A DNA stretch of 64,000 bases, from contig OZ237763.1 in NCBI GenBank assembly GCA_965178125.1, forward strand, positions 682,001 through 746,000, read 5' to 3'. The stretch comes from Bilabrum cf. latius (lineage: Eukaryota > Bigyra: Bicosoecida > Bigyra > Bicosoecida). Positions 38,670 through 49,743 of this stretch are shown here, in pieces. Positions within the stretch are counted from its first letter, which is position 1. Each line of letters opens with the position of its first letter. Made by a program: the position numbers and the translations under genes. Under the pieces are notes generated by a model that did not search any database, was not told the DNA's origin, and saw only the letters and a program-made list of their open reading frames with translations.

Positions 38670-41600
38670 TCACGCTTCAGCTGCAATGGCCTAAACCACC
38701 TAAGCTCCACCCTGGGGACCCATTTCCCCCTGGGGAGCGTCAGCGTTCACGTTCCCTCCGGCGCCCGCTGCCGGCACCCCGTCCTGCTGCCCGTTCTGAG
38801 CCAACCCTGCCTTGACGTTGGCGATCGCCACGGCGAGGTTGTTGTTTTCGGCTGCCCCTACAGCCAGGCTGGCAAAGTCCTCCCGGACCGCCCTTGCGAG
38901 CGCCCGTTTGGCCTTCGCTGCAGCCCTCCTCGATCCCTTCGAGACAAAATCGAGGATCCTTGAGTGGTCCTGCATGACCCGTGAGTACATAGTGTGGTAC
39001 ACACGCTGTTCCCCGCGCACGTGCTGGTGCTAGGCGGCAACGGAGAGGCGAGCCTTTGCCACAGAAGACCACGAGAGGCGTGCGTTGGCCGGACGAGTCG
39101 AAACCAGCCGCCCTTTGTCCTCCTACCTCTTCTTCCGCAACTTGTCGAGCACCTGCAGGAACTCGACCGACTTCTCCCCGATTCCCCCCAACACGTCCAC
39201 CACAAAGGGTACGACCCGCACGCCACTGCGTACCGCCCCTTTCTGCGTCCTCACGGTCCCAGGACACCACTTGTCTTCTCCTCCGATCCGGACGCCGAGC
39301 GTTCCGAGGTCGACGGGCCTGCCGTAGCTGGCCAGCTTCGTGGCATGCGCGGCCCGCAAAGCAGACCCCTCTTGCCAGTCGCTGCCAATCCTCCACGACG
39401 AGCGGTCCCACCGGTAAGTTGCCGCAGTGGAATCAACCACCGTGACATCGATGAGATAAGCCGTCCCCTCGTGCTCAAAGAACAGATCGCCTCGTGGCAC
39501 GAGCGGACCGCGCCGACCCGGCAGCCGGGCCACTTGGCCCTCTGGCTCCCGGATAGGGCGTCTGCCCGTGGCCTCGCGGACCACCTGCTCGAGCACGTTG
39601 AGCACCCGGAAGTGCCTGCGGCCTGGAAGGCCTCCGCAGACACGCTTGTCCTTGCACGTGGCACCGTGGCGAACTGACTAGATCAGTTCGACTACCTTGC
39701 CCTGCTTCCGGCACCCCGGGCAGATCTGCGTGACGCGCCACGCCTCCCCACATGCACCGTGCGTTGCCCCAAGAGGTTGTGGGGGACAGCTGCACGGCTA
39801 TGGGATGGCGAGACGTTGGCAGAACATGCCCCGGGCATCTTCAGGCTGGACTCGGCTCAGGACAGAGAGCGGCGCATGCAGCCAAGACCCGGCTCCTTGG
39901 GACCTGGCGGCGCGGATTGTGGCTCGCGCCACTCCTGCGTACTCTCTGGTGACTGCATCGACTGGAGCGAGTCTGTCATGCGCAAGCGGAGATGAGGCAT
40001 CCCAGAGGAGCCTCTCCACCTGCACTCGCTCAGCCAGTGCCGTCACATGGCTCTGGTTGTGCCCTCCTGCGGCACCTTCGAGAAAACGAATAACCGCCTG
40101 CGATGCGGTGGGTGCCGGCTGCTCCCCAGCCAGCTGCCTCGTCACCCATGCCCGAAGGTCCTTCACCTCCAGGCGCCAGGGTTCAGTGGCCCCACCGCAC
40201 AGCTCCATACGGGCTGCCTTCTCGGCTGGGCTGCCCAGGAGTTCCGAAGTGTGGGCTGTGTCCCACACCATACCATAGCGTGGGGGGACGTCAGCCTCCG
40301 GAACAAGTGGAAGCAACGGACTCGGGAAACCAGCCATCCCGAAATTGTCTTGCTTCCCCTCTTGTACGAGTCTCCCGTACTTCGAGATTGCGGTCATCAC
40401 AGTGTCCACAAGGGAGTTCAGGCGCGCGGTGCGCCCTCGCAGTGGGTTCAGCAGAGGGGGTGCCTCCCCGGCACCTGCCGCCGCACCTTCCCCGACCTCC
40501 TCCGCCGGGTCCCACTGGTTGAGCGCCACCTGCAGGTGTGGCAGGTTGAAGTCGCGTGCTACCCTCGCCAACCAGGGCCACACATCCAACAACACCCCGA
40601 CGCACATTGCCTCCCGGGTTAAATCGGCAGGCACGAGCCCCACTCCGAGACCCCCACGGGCAACGGATAGCGGACCCAGCACGTCCAACACCTGTCTCTG
40701 GGCCTGCGAGAGAGCGCTTACACGCATCCCTGTCAGGAACTCCAGAAACGCTCCCTACACTTCCTTCAAATGGGGTGTCACCCCGTCCTTGAGCTCGGGC
40801 AAGAGGCACCCGCTCCTGTGCACGTGCGTCCACGCCGGCACTACGCACCGGGCAAACAGTGCGCGCGCACTGATTGGGTCCAGGTAGGCCAGGCGAAAAG
40901 CCTGAACCACCGTCTCTTCCAAGCGTCCCTTCAAGACTTGTTCGGCCACTCCGACTTCGGTCCCTACCGGGACGCCCAGGATCCTCAGCCCATGCTCGTG
41001 GACCACTCCTTCGAGCCTATCCTCCTGGTCTGGCGCCAATAGGTGGACCAGGCGCTAATAGGTGGCTCGGGAGGGGGAGAAGAACGACGTTTTCTTCTAG
41101 TTGAGGGAGAGGCCGACGTCCCCCAACTTCCCCTCCAACGTGGCGATGGCTGCCCTGACATTATCGAGCTCCCCCAACAGGAACACGTCGTCAAGGTACG
41201 CTACTAGGTACACATCCATGTGGGCAATCTTTGTCGCTTTCAGAGCGCCCTAAATGGCTGAGCAGAACAGCGCTGGAGACAAAGGCGACCCCTACAGCAC
41301 CCCCTCCAGGTTCTGCACAAGCTCTGTTCCATCCTCGCCAGACACAACACCATGTACTGCGTGCTGCAGACACTGGTGTACGTAAGTGCCCAGTCCGGTG
41401 GACAGCGACGCCAAAGCTTGCAAGGTCGCCTTCCGATGGATGGAGCCATATGCATCCGAGGCATCCAGCGCAGCGACCACCCACTCAGGGTTAGCCCCGA
41501 GAAGAACCTGGATCGTTGCAATGGCTCCGTCCATCCCGCACTTGAGCCCCGCCCCCATCTGGTGTGGGGCGCAAGCTCGCTACACCTTCGGCAGCAATTC

Positions 41601-43022
41601 GGGCCGAAGGGCTCGGCTCACAAATGTATGCCACTGAGGCTGGATTGCGATGACCCTGAACTCCGAGCCCCCCTCCCCTTTCGGGATTGGGACCCCGCGA
41701 AACAGGCCCAGGCACGCGAATAGGCACGGCGGCAGGGCTCCCTCAACCATGGACTAGCAGAAGGCATGGAAGTCGTCATAAAGCCGCTTCACATCTGCTC
41801 CCTCCCCGGTCAGCAAGGTTTTCAGCACCTCTCTCGTCACACCAAAAGCATCTGGCGCCTTGAGTCGCAGGGCCTTCTAGACCTCCTCCCCTAGTCTAGC
41901 CCCCGGCAGCTCCACCACATGCTCGCGCGCGTCTCCTCCAGTTCCCCCTCGTCGGCCTCTTCGCACCGGGCGTGTCCAGCGGAACCTGGGGATCGGCTGG
42001 GACCTCTTGGTGCGAAACTTCCCCTAAACCTTCGCCTGCATTTCGGCTGCCGTGCCCCTAGCGTGGGGCCTAGCAGCCAACCGCGACATGGCCTTACGGT
42101 AGTCCCCGATCGACAAAAACCGGAGGCAACTGCGTACTGCCTTGCGCGATGGGGGGGAAGGAAGTCCCTTGCCACTGACGCTGGAAAGGATACCCCCCAA
42201 CTTCTCCACAATCCTCCCGCGGGCTGCGAGAGACTCGGGATCATCAGATGGGGAGCTCCCACTCTTTCGGTCTACCACGGCTCCACCAGCTATGGCTTCC
42301 TACTCAGCGGCAGCTTCGCGCGGGACACGAGAATCCGACGGCCGGCGACACAGCAAAACAAACACTTTCAGCTTATGTAAAGCCTACAGCGTGAGCTTCT
42401 CCTCCAGTTCTTTGCCTTTACCAGAATCGTTGGTCCAGGCGGAGGATACATTCATAGTCTCCTTCAGGAAGAGAGAAAGGGCGGCTCGCGCCTCCTTTTT
42501 CTAATCTAAATTCAAACTACGAAGCGCTGTCTCGCGTTCGGGCCAGAACGCACACTCAAGGATCAGCTTGCGAACGTCGTCGGGCAGTGGCACTGCCTCC
42601 AACTCAGCCGCCTAATGCTCCGCAGGAACCCCCGCTCCGGCCCCGCCGGCAACTTGTGGGACTGCATGTGGAACATTTGCTTCACCCTGATCTGCATCTT
42701 CTTCAGCTGCGGCGACTGCGGCATTATCTGCCCCCGGCGCCGCCTCAGCAACCACGATTGCTGCACCTCCGACCGCCGCCTCACCCACAGGCTAGGGAGG
42801 CTAAGCGTGACCGAAGTGCTAGCGTCCAATGACTCCGTCGGAATCAGAATCATTGGAATCGGGGGGGTTGGGGACTCCTGGTCCGGTCTAAGCGGCGCTG
42901 GCAGCACCGTCAGAATCCAAGGCGAATCTTTGCGCGACTCCCACACCCATTCTGGGCATCTTACCCTTACCGGCAACACGCCCTGAACGTAGGACGATCT
43001 GACCCCCCCCGGGGTCATCCAT
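38670..43022 (-). CDS. Non-LTR retrotransposon polyprotein: reverse transcriptase, zinc-finger, PD-(D/E)XK nuclease
   Basis: ATG 43022 to TGA 38670, 1,450 residues, crossing about 23 in-frame TAGs and no other stop, so it appears intact. The first ~350 residues are Ala/Asp-rich and unrecognised. RT motifs follow in order: VPIPKGEGGSEFRVIAI (~440), a Q-x-G motif (HQMGAGLKCGMDGAI), motif A ALDASDAYGSIHR (~516), motif B GVLQGSPLSPALF with Q577 encoded by TAG, motif C AYLDDVFLL (~605), motif D GLSLNQKKTSFF, and LGVPVGTE. Near 1100 is a Cys/His cluster (ICPGCRKQGK, then SVRHGATCKDKR), and near 1190 a restriction-like nuclease core (RGDLFF, YLIDVTVV, then ATKLASYG). RT plus zinc knuckle plus C-terminal restriction-like nuclease is the layout of R2/CRE/NeSL-type non-LTR elements. 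No upstream second gene was found. Confidence 0.85.
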
Positions 43023-43172
43023 TTCCCAAGGAGATTTTTACTTATATGCTACTATCTATATAAGGTGTACATGCCTGGTGATCTCATCTCCAGGTCCATG
43101 GAAGCCTAGCGAACGTTCCCTGACTGCAAAACCAAATCCAGTGACTTATTTTTTGTTGTTACACCAGTATTC

Positions 43173-44997
43173 ATGGAGTTGGTGAATCTTCTCAAGGCCA
43201 AAGGCTTTGATGAGGTTGTCAGCAATCACAGAGACAAACTAGATGAACTGCTGAGATACGCTCCAGTGAGCTGCCATTGCATTCATTCAGTACCTTTCTT
43301 TTGTGTCCCCAAATTCCTAGCATCCATTGGTCTCCAGTATTTCACCGCAGTCAACGATCCTGTTTTTGCGTGGCAAAGACCTGCCTCTTTCATACTGGGA
43401 AGTCTGCCGAGAGGCAGGAGTTGACTTCACGCACATGGTGAACCCGAATTGCAAGAGTATTCTAGCATTTGATGATGAAGCTCTGCACGCTGGTATCTGC
43501 TTTGAATCGAATTCTTTCTGCATGCAGGCTGTGAGACGGAGCATGGAATCCTGGCTGCGTGGTGCCGAAGATTCTGTCTTTGAATCGGTACTTGGCCTGC
43601 TGTACAGCTGGGGGATCCCACCGGTGAGAGTTTATAGCATATGTTTGTGCAATTGAATGTTAAGAATGCCACCACTCCCATCTTGTAACCCGTTGATGTG
43701 CGACACCGCAGGTGATGTACAGCATGGGCCGAGCGGTGGGCGTGGCGCTGCAAATCCGTCATGGGCTTAACCTTTGCAAGAGGGTGAGTTAGGGGAGTAT
43801 TGTTTCATGCTTGCGGTGTGTTTTGACATATTAAATAACTAAGCACATATTTCTGGGATGCAAGGCGAACGAACCATACTTCTTGAGCGCAGACTGACAG
43901 AGTGGTCCGAAACTGTCGTTCACCAGGCAAGAAAACAGATGCCCCCGAGGTTTGCAGATTGCTGCTCGATGCTGGGGTTCCACTGGACAACAGCGTAAGA
44001 GCATCGCATGGCATGCGCTGTGTTTGTCAGTTACAATGGATGACATGCTTTTGCTGCACGTGCGCTGCGCCTCTTTCCCTACCTGCTCTATCACAGCACA
44101 ATCCCTTCGATTGCCCTTTGCTGGAAATTCCATCGTGTAAACCGCCAATTGAAGGCGCAATATTGCGCACCTTGCTTTCCAGAGGGGCAGATCCAGACTG
44201 CTATGTGGCTGAGAAGACCAAAGCGTACGCTCCATCGGCATTTGACGGCAAGATACCGCTGTTGCTCAAGCACGGCATGTCGGCGGACCGGATAGATAAA
44301 GTGAGAATCAAGGTACACAAGTAGTATGTACCGCATGAATTGTTGAGCCATTAGTGGAATGCTGATATTATGCTTGCCATCACTTGATTCCAACGATCCT
44401 GTTCCCTCCCAGTCTGGCCTCTCGCTGGTGGTCCTGACCCAGATCTATAAAGACATCAGCGGACTCATGCACCTTCTGCAAGCCGGTGCTAGATTGGACT
44501 TTGTGTCGGATGATGGGACTTCTATTGAGCATTTGCTGCAGGAGCCGCCAGGCAATCTCAAGTTATTGAGCTACCGGTACAGGCCTTCCTTTGTGCTAGC
44601 ACTGCTGCCATCAGCACGCGGCAACCCCCAGCGGCTTCTCCGGCTCATCATCGACCACCTCAAGGCCACAGGGGATCGTAAGACACTACGGGAAGGACCT
44701 CCAGATCCGCGCGATAGGAGATGGGCGGTGGTGGGCTGGCGGTAGGGAATGGAGGCGCACAGGGATGCAGCGCTGGTGTTTAAAGCAGCGAGCGAGGGGA
44801 GGCCTCTGGAACTGGCCAAGCGTCTGCGATTAGGCAAGCTGGCTGGCGGGCATCATCGGAAGGGTTATTTGCTGGCGGGTGATTCGGGTGATAATGGTGA
44901 GTGTGTGACAGCTTTGGAAGCGGCTGTACGGGGTGGGCACGTTGAGTGCGAGGCATTGCTGAAGGATCAGGGCGCGGATTTGGGCACGTAGCGTTGA
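43173..44997 (+). CDS. Ankyrin-repeat-like protein, six exons
   Basis: Predicted exons 43173-43265, 43351-43623, 43712-43783, 43932-43994, 44097-44300 and 44413-44997 give 429 residues; every junction keeps the frame. Donors are GTGAGC, GTGAGA, GTGAGT, GTAAGA, GTGAGA. The acceptor before 43932 (GGCAAG) is the least certain. TAGs at 44743 and 44989 are sense; the latter is two codons before the TGA at 44995. Ankyrin-like helix pairs include APEVCRLLLDAGVPLDN, ILRTLLSRGADPDC, LMHLLQAGARLDFVSDDGTS and TALEAAVRGGHVECEALLKD. The repeats are degenerate and the N-terminal 150 residues are not recognised. Most likely a binding scaffold. The start lies 150 bp from the divergent reverse transcriptase ATG. 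Confidence 0.72.
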
Positions 44998-45451
44998 GGG
45001 CTGTGGCTGTGTGATGGGAGGCAGTACGTGCGTGCGATGAATATGAAGTATCGAAGAGGGAAGATGAAGTAGTCAAAGTGGATAGGGATGGTGGATTTGA
45101 AGAAGCGGATGGCACAGACAGGGCTGGGATGTGGGAAAGAAGGGCGGTGCTATCCAGGATCCGGAGGAGTTATGAGGCAGGGATCTGATCTGATGTGCGG
45201 ATCTAGCAGAACTAACGTACTGAACTTACGGATCCTGTGGATATGGTGGATACCAACTTATTTCTAGGTGGTTATTTGGTCCACTGGTCATGCACAAAAG
45301 CAGTCCTGATGCTCAGTGCTACCAGGTTGATTCCACGCAGGTATAGTTTCATTCAAGCAAAGCAGTCCGGACTCCAGACTCCGGAATTTGGATTCTTGGT
45401 TCGGGAATCTCGGATGGTGTAGCAGCACAGCTACGTCCACATTTATCAAGA
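44998..45451. other. Intergenic, convergent 3' ends
   Basis: This 454-bp stretch lies between the TGA of the ankyrin gene and the TGA of the next gene on the minus strand. I see no gene, structured RNA or repeat in it. Confidence 0.5.
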
Positions 45452-47851
45452 TCAGAGCATGACAAACTTGTGAAACGTCGCTGAGGAGGGTGCGAGCACC
45501 AACTGCCATTTCTACTTCTCGTTCTGCACGAACAGGCCAGCCATTGGAAGACGAGTCACCACTTTGCCGATCACCTCAAATGCAGACATCGGATTATAGC
45601 ATTTGCCATGATCCTGGTCCAAGGTTGCAGCCTCGTCTTCGGCGCCAACATTGGGATCCTCGTCAGCCACCATTTTAAGAATTTCCCCGTCCTGCAGCTA
45701 TTTTAACGCAGACGCGTCATCTTCTAAAGCACGGATGGCTGCAATGACCGCCCGGAAGTTCTCGTCACTAACAGTCTATACCAGGTCGACGGTAAACGAT
45801 ACGTCTTCAAAGCTTGCGGCTTGCAGCCTCTTGCAGGCAGCCATCACGCCTGCCTCGCTGCGCGTCTTGTCGGTCGACTCCCCTGCGAAGAACTCGTCTA
45901 GTCCACGCAGCGAGTCGGGGGGCTTGAGACTAAAGATGTGCTTGAAGGCCTTCAGGCCGGCGAATCTAATCCACTTATGCATCTCCTTCTCGAGGCCGTA
46001 CATGCTGACGTGGATGCCAGGGACACCGAATTGAGTTTCATCAGGGTGAGCGAGCTGGCAGGACTGGAACGTCTCCGGATCCGTCCGTGCATCTGAGTCT
46101 TCTTCGCCAGTTCCTGCTCCACTAGCTGCTGCTGGACCTGCGGCTGACCCTGACCCTTCTCCTCGTGCTGGTGCTGCTGCTGGACCTGCGGCTGACCCTG
46201 ACCCTTCTCCTCGTGCTGGTGCTGCTGCTGGACCTGCGTCTGACCCTGACCCTTCTCCTCGTGCTGGTGCTGGTGCTGGTGCTGGTGCTGGTGCTGGTGC
46301 TGGTGCTGGTGCTGGTGCTGGTACTGGTACTGGTACTGGTGCTGGCGCTGATTCAGACCGTTTCTCCGGTTCTGCTGCGTCTCCGGTAGCCTCTTCATCT
46401 GCACCTTTTCCCTCGCTCTGTTTTGATTTTTTGGATTCCGCGGGTCCCGCGATATCACCGCCAGTCTTGTCCGCCCCAGCAGACCCCCCGGCGTCGCTAC
46501 CAGGTCCATCCGGTGCTACGGCGCGTTTCCCTTCCTTGTCCTGGTGGTGCCAGTCCTCATCAAGTCCTGAGTATTGCAATCCGAGTTTTTGGCACTTGCT
46601 CACGCCAGGAGGCGGTATGTCTGCCTACTTGCTCGCTCGTCCAGACCTACCCATCTTCTTAGGAGCTCTGCCACAGCCCTCTGCCGCTGGAGTCAATGAA
46701 TTGGCGAACTTGTTCCATCGCTGCCCAACCTTTCCACCGCAGTTTGGCACGATCGAGGCCCGCACAAGAACCTGCACAGTCTTGACGTGCTGTACGAAGA
46801 TCTGGGACTGGTCAGATTTCGGCAGTTTTCCAAGGGCTTCTGGAAATCCCCCATGCGTGCTGCAGTACTGCTCTAGGCTCAGGTTGGCGAGGGAGCAAAT
46901 CTCCGTGTGCCGCCGTGAGAAAATGGTTGCAACCAGCTGCCGAATCAGGTCCACGTCACCCTCCACGGCGCACTGTCTGCTTGTGAACTGAAGGTCCGGC
47001 ACCTGCGATCCATCGACTGCAATTTCTCGGCGGCTCGAATCGACTGACCTTCCTCCTACACTGTCAGCGTCGCTTGCACCTCCTGCCGCCGCCCCGTCGC
47101 TGCTCGAATCGACTCCTTGCCTCGTACTGGCAGTCTCAATGACTGGGAAAATATCCCTTTTCACGCCCTTCACAGACACTGGATTTGCATCGACGAGTAC
47201 AACCTCAGTTGCTGCGATACAGAAATCGAAACTTGGCTTCTGAGGTGCGATGCAAGGCATGGCAACAACGAGCGACCATCAGCCGGTTGCTCGTCGGACT
47301 CTTCAATTGACGATACTAGTGGAGCGACATGCGGTGCATATCAGGATGGCTAGAAATACTTCAATCTCACACGGTAATCTGGTCCTCCAGGCGAACTGTC
47401 GGAGCGGGGCCGGCACGTCGCACTTAAAGTCCCAGCGCTGGCGACTGTGACTGCTCCTCCAAGCGCCTCGAAACTCTAGAGTATCCCTAAAGTAGCCTGC
47501 CTTGATGAACTGCATGGGCCCTATCTCGACTACATACGTGTACAATCCTTCAAGCACCAGGTTGAACGCGTAAGCTGGTCTGGTATCTTTTGCGGGGCGA
47601 TGCAGGTAAGGGCACCCGCTGTGTCCCTCGCGGGCCCTTCCCCAGGCCGCAACTTGCTCGAATGCCATAGCATCTGAGCTAGATGAAGCATTGTGAGCAT
47701 TTGTTGCAGGGCATTGCTCTTGGTCGCCCGATATAACCCCCCTGAGGCGTGAACTTGCCGCCTTCCCACCAGCGGCGCGTGCCTGGCTGCCAAGCAAAAG
47801 ATCTCCCTCGTTCTCCCGTATGATGGGAACCCCTTGGCATATCGGGAGCAC
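45452..47851 (-). CDS. Unknown protein with Pro-Ala and Gly-Glu-Gly-Ser repeat tract (5' end unresolved)
   Basis: Exon 47851-47360 joins exon 47239-45452 through a 120-bp intron (47359-47240, GTATTT donor, CACCTCAG acceptor) that keeps phase 0. The upstream exon starts directly after TTGTTTTATTTAG, a good acceptor, so at least one 5' exon is missing from this model. TAGs at 46625, 45776, 45698 and 45512 are sense; TGA ends the frame at 45452. The N-terminal part (AYAFNLVLEGLYTYVVEIGP) and a central region (LANLSLEQYCSTHGGFPEAL) look folded; the middle is low complexity with alternating Pro-Ala/Val and three 16-residue repeats. The C-terminus (MYGLEKEMHKWIRFAGLKAF) resumes ordinary composition. 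I do not recognise a family. Confidence 0.6.
46129..46350 (-). repeat. 48-bp tandem repeat plus (GGTGCT)n tract within coding sequence
   Basis: Three 48-bp units encode APARGEGSGSAAGPAA-type repeats on the minus strand and pass into a hexanucleotide tract encoding alternating Pro-Ala and Pro-Val. Both periods preserve the reading frame of the surrounding gene. Leu-rich frames on the plus strand here are shadows of the repeat. Confidence 0.8.
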
Positions 47852-48497
47852 CTAAATAAAACAATATCCTAAAAGCATCAATTGCATGCGACAGACGGAG
47901 TTCATTGATACTTTCATACTTTCAATCCACTGATAGAAATGGCTGCACACAGTTGCATTTCACGATTTCCCAATTTGATGGTATCGAATCTTACGCTCGC
48001 CAGGCCTCCATATGATATTGGATGCATTGTTGCACATCATTTAGGAATATATAGCTTTCATTCAGGCATACAACGTGCTAATGAATGTATTATTCCTAAA
48101 ATCTGGAGTGGTGAGGTCCGTTGCGCAGTATCTCAGTGGAATTCTGTCGCAGTGCATACGAAACAGTGCGTTTGCATGAAGTATACCCGTAGTATACGAT
48201 TGTAGTCTATGATATGTGAGGGATAGGCTACGCAGAGTATGTAAGTGGCGTTAAAACAGGCCTGAACTAAGCAGCCGGTCTGTCGCATGTCACGCCAGGC
48301 GTGGAGATAGACTGATGTGAACGACTTGCACGCTGCAACAAATGAGACAGGTGGTTTGAAGAAGTGTTGAGAGACAACGACAGCCCACACAGGTAGTGCC
48401 AGTGAATATCTTGCAAGCCATAAAAGACTTGCGATGTGGAAAGGCCTCCAAGTGTACATCCCAGCTTGAAACGATGCTATCCCCCCAAGGCCTAATA
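47852..48497. other. AT-richer region without assigned gene
   Basis: The 646 bp between the first recognised exon of the unknown gene and the stop of the WW gene are lower in GC than the flanks. They probably hold the missing 5' exon or exons and promoter of the gene at 45452-47851. No frame here is convincing. Confidence 0.35.
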
Positions 48498-49697
48498 TCA
48501 CCTGCCCTCCACACCACCCACCATCTCATACCCGGCAGGCACTGGCCCCAGACAGGCCGGCCTCTCCCACACCGACCTGTCCGTCCTCGCGTTGTAGTAG
48601 AACAGGTGCTCCTCCTCGTCTTCGTGCGCGCTCCACATGCTAGCGTCCTGCTCGGGGTCATACGGGGCCTCCTCACCACTGGATCTAGATCTAGCGGGGT
48701 GGTGTGACGAGTGATGTGCGCTGCCGTTCGATGCACCCTGGATCGCGTGCTCCAGCACGAGGCGGTCGGACCGGCCGGGGACACCACCGTGCGATGCACA
48801 TACCACAGATGAAGATGCGTCTATTGCGGAAGCCCCCGCCCGACCTGCCACATCCCCACCAGCCGTAGCACTCGTCACACCGTACCCCGCCCTCCTCTCG
48901 GCCGCCTCCTGCAGCCGCTTGGCCTCTCGCTCCTGCGCCTGCACCCGCTCCCTGGCGGCGTGCAGCTCCGTGGCGACCGGCATCGCGTGCCTCCTGAACG
49001 CCTCACTCGTCACACGGAGCACGGCCAGCTGCCATCCCTCGTACTGGCAGTCGAGGTCCACTGGTTCGTCCCACTGGGTCTTGCCCGTGTGACGATTGTG
49101 GTAGTACAGCAGGCCTGTGGAGCTCGACTGGTGGATAGACCACGCGGGAGGAGAAGAAGCAGCTGGACCTGGACCAGGAGCCGAGGAAGCCTGCATGCTT
49201 GATGCTGCTGCTGCTGCTATATCTAGTGAGACGCCGGCGGATGCACCTTGGGACGCCTGCTTTGAGTCATCCGTCCCTTCACTCGTCACACCGCGCTGCT
49301 GCTTGAGCCCCTGTCCGATACCACTCGTCACACCCAGCCCGCGGCCAGACTCGGAGCGCGAAAGAGACGAAGACGAGGACGAGGCTGATCGCCCGGCCTG
49401 GGCCAGTAACGGCTTAGTCCCAGGGGTCGATGCACTCGTCACACGGCTAAAGCGACTGCCGCCGCCGCTCGACCTGCCCGTGCCCGACCCGCTATTACTC
49501 GTCACACCGCCGCTCCCCCGCACGGCCTCGGCGAGGGGCGAGTAGACGCAGGGGCCCTGCGGCATGCGCCTGCCACTCGTCACACCGCCGCCCCCGATGC
49601 TCCGGCTGCTTCCGGTGCGCGGCAGCACCATATCCGGATGGGCCGCACTCGTCACACCAACGGGCGCGCTATGCTGCTGCTGCTGCTGCTGCTGCTA
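48498..49697 (-). CDS. Two-WW-domain protein with poly-Gln (start unresolved)
   Basis: The frame ends at TGA 48498. Two WW domains are clear. The first is near the middle (WSIHQSSSTGLLYYHNRHTG, ending TQWDEP). The second is near the C-terminus (WSAHEDEEEHLFYYNARTD, ending SVWERP). WW domains bind proline motifs. The rest is Ser/Gly-rich with a short Ala/Arg/Glu helix (AARERVQAQEREAKRLQEAA) between the domains. Upstream the frame runs into eight CAG codons immediately preceded by TAG at 49695, which extends the poly-Gln run if TAG is Gln. The frame stays open beyond that without an ATG, so the true start is either the internal ATG at 49631 or an unlocated 5' exon. The open 5' end overlaps the start of the FG-GAP gene on the other strand. 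Confidence 0.72.
48702..49657. repeat. Nine copies of the 10-mer GTGTGACGAG inside the WW gene
   Basis: Minus-strand copies lie at 48871, 49006, 49282, 49324, 49435, 49498, 49576 and 49648, each read as Val-Thr-Ser with identical GTG ACG AGT codons. One plus-strand copy lies at 48702. The same 10-mer occurs in both dispersed-repeat copies (38286 and 54409) and in the reverse transcriptase gene (41833). Confidence 0.75.
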
Positions 49698-49743
49698 CAG
49701 TGACAGGGACAGGGAGCCATGCGGCTGCGATTGTAACGCGCAG

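Noticed and set aside
46165-46389. Leu-rich membrane peptide on the plus strand
   Set aside because: It is the reverse reading of a GGTGCT hexanucleotide tract within a minus-strand gene.
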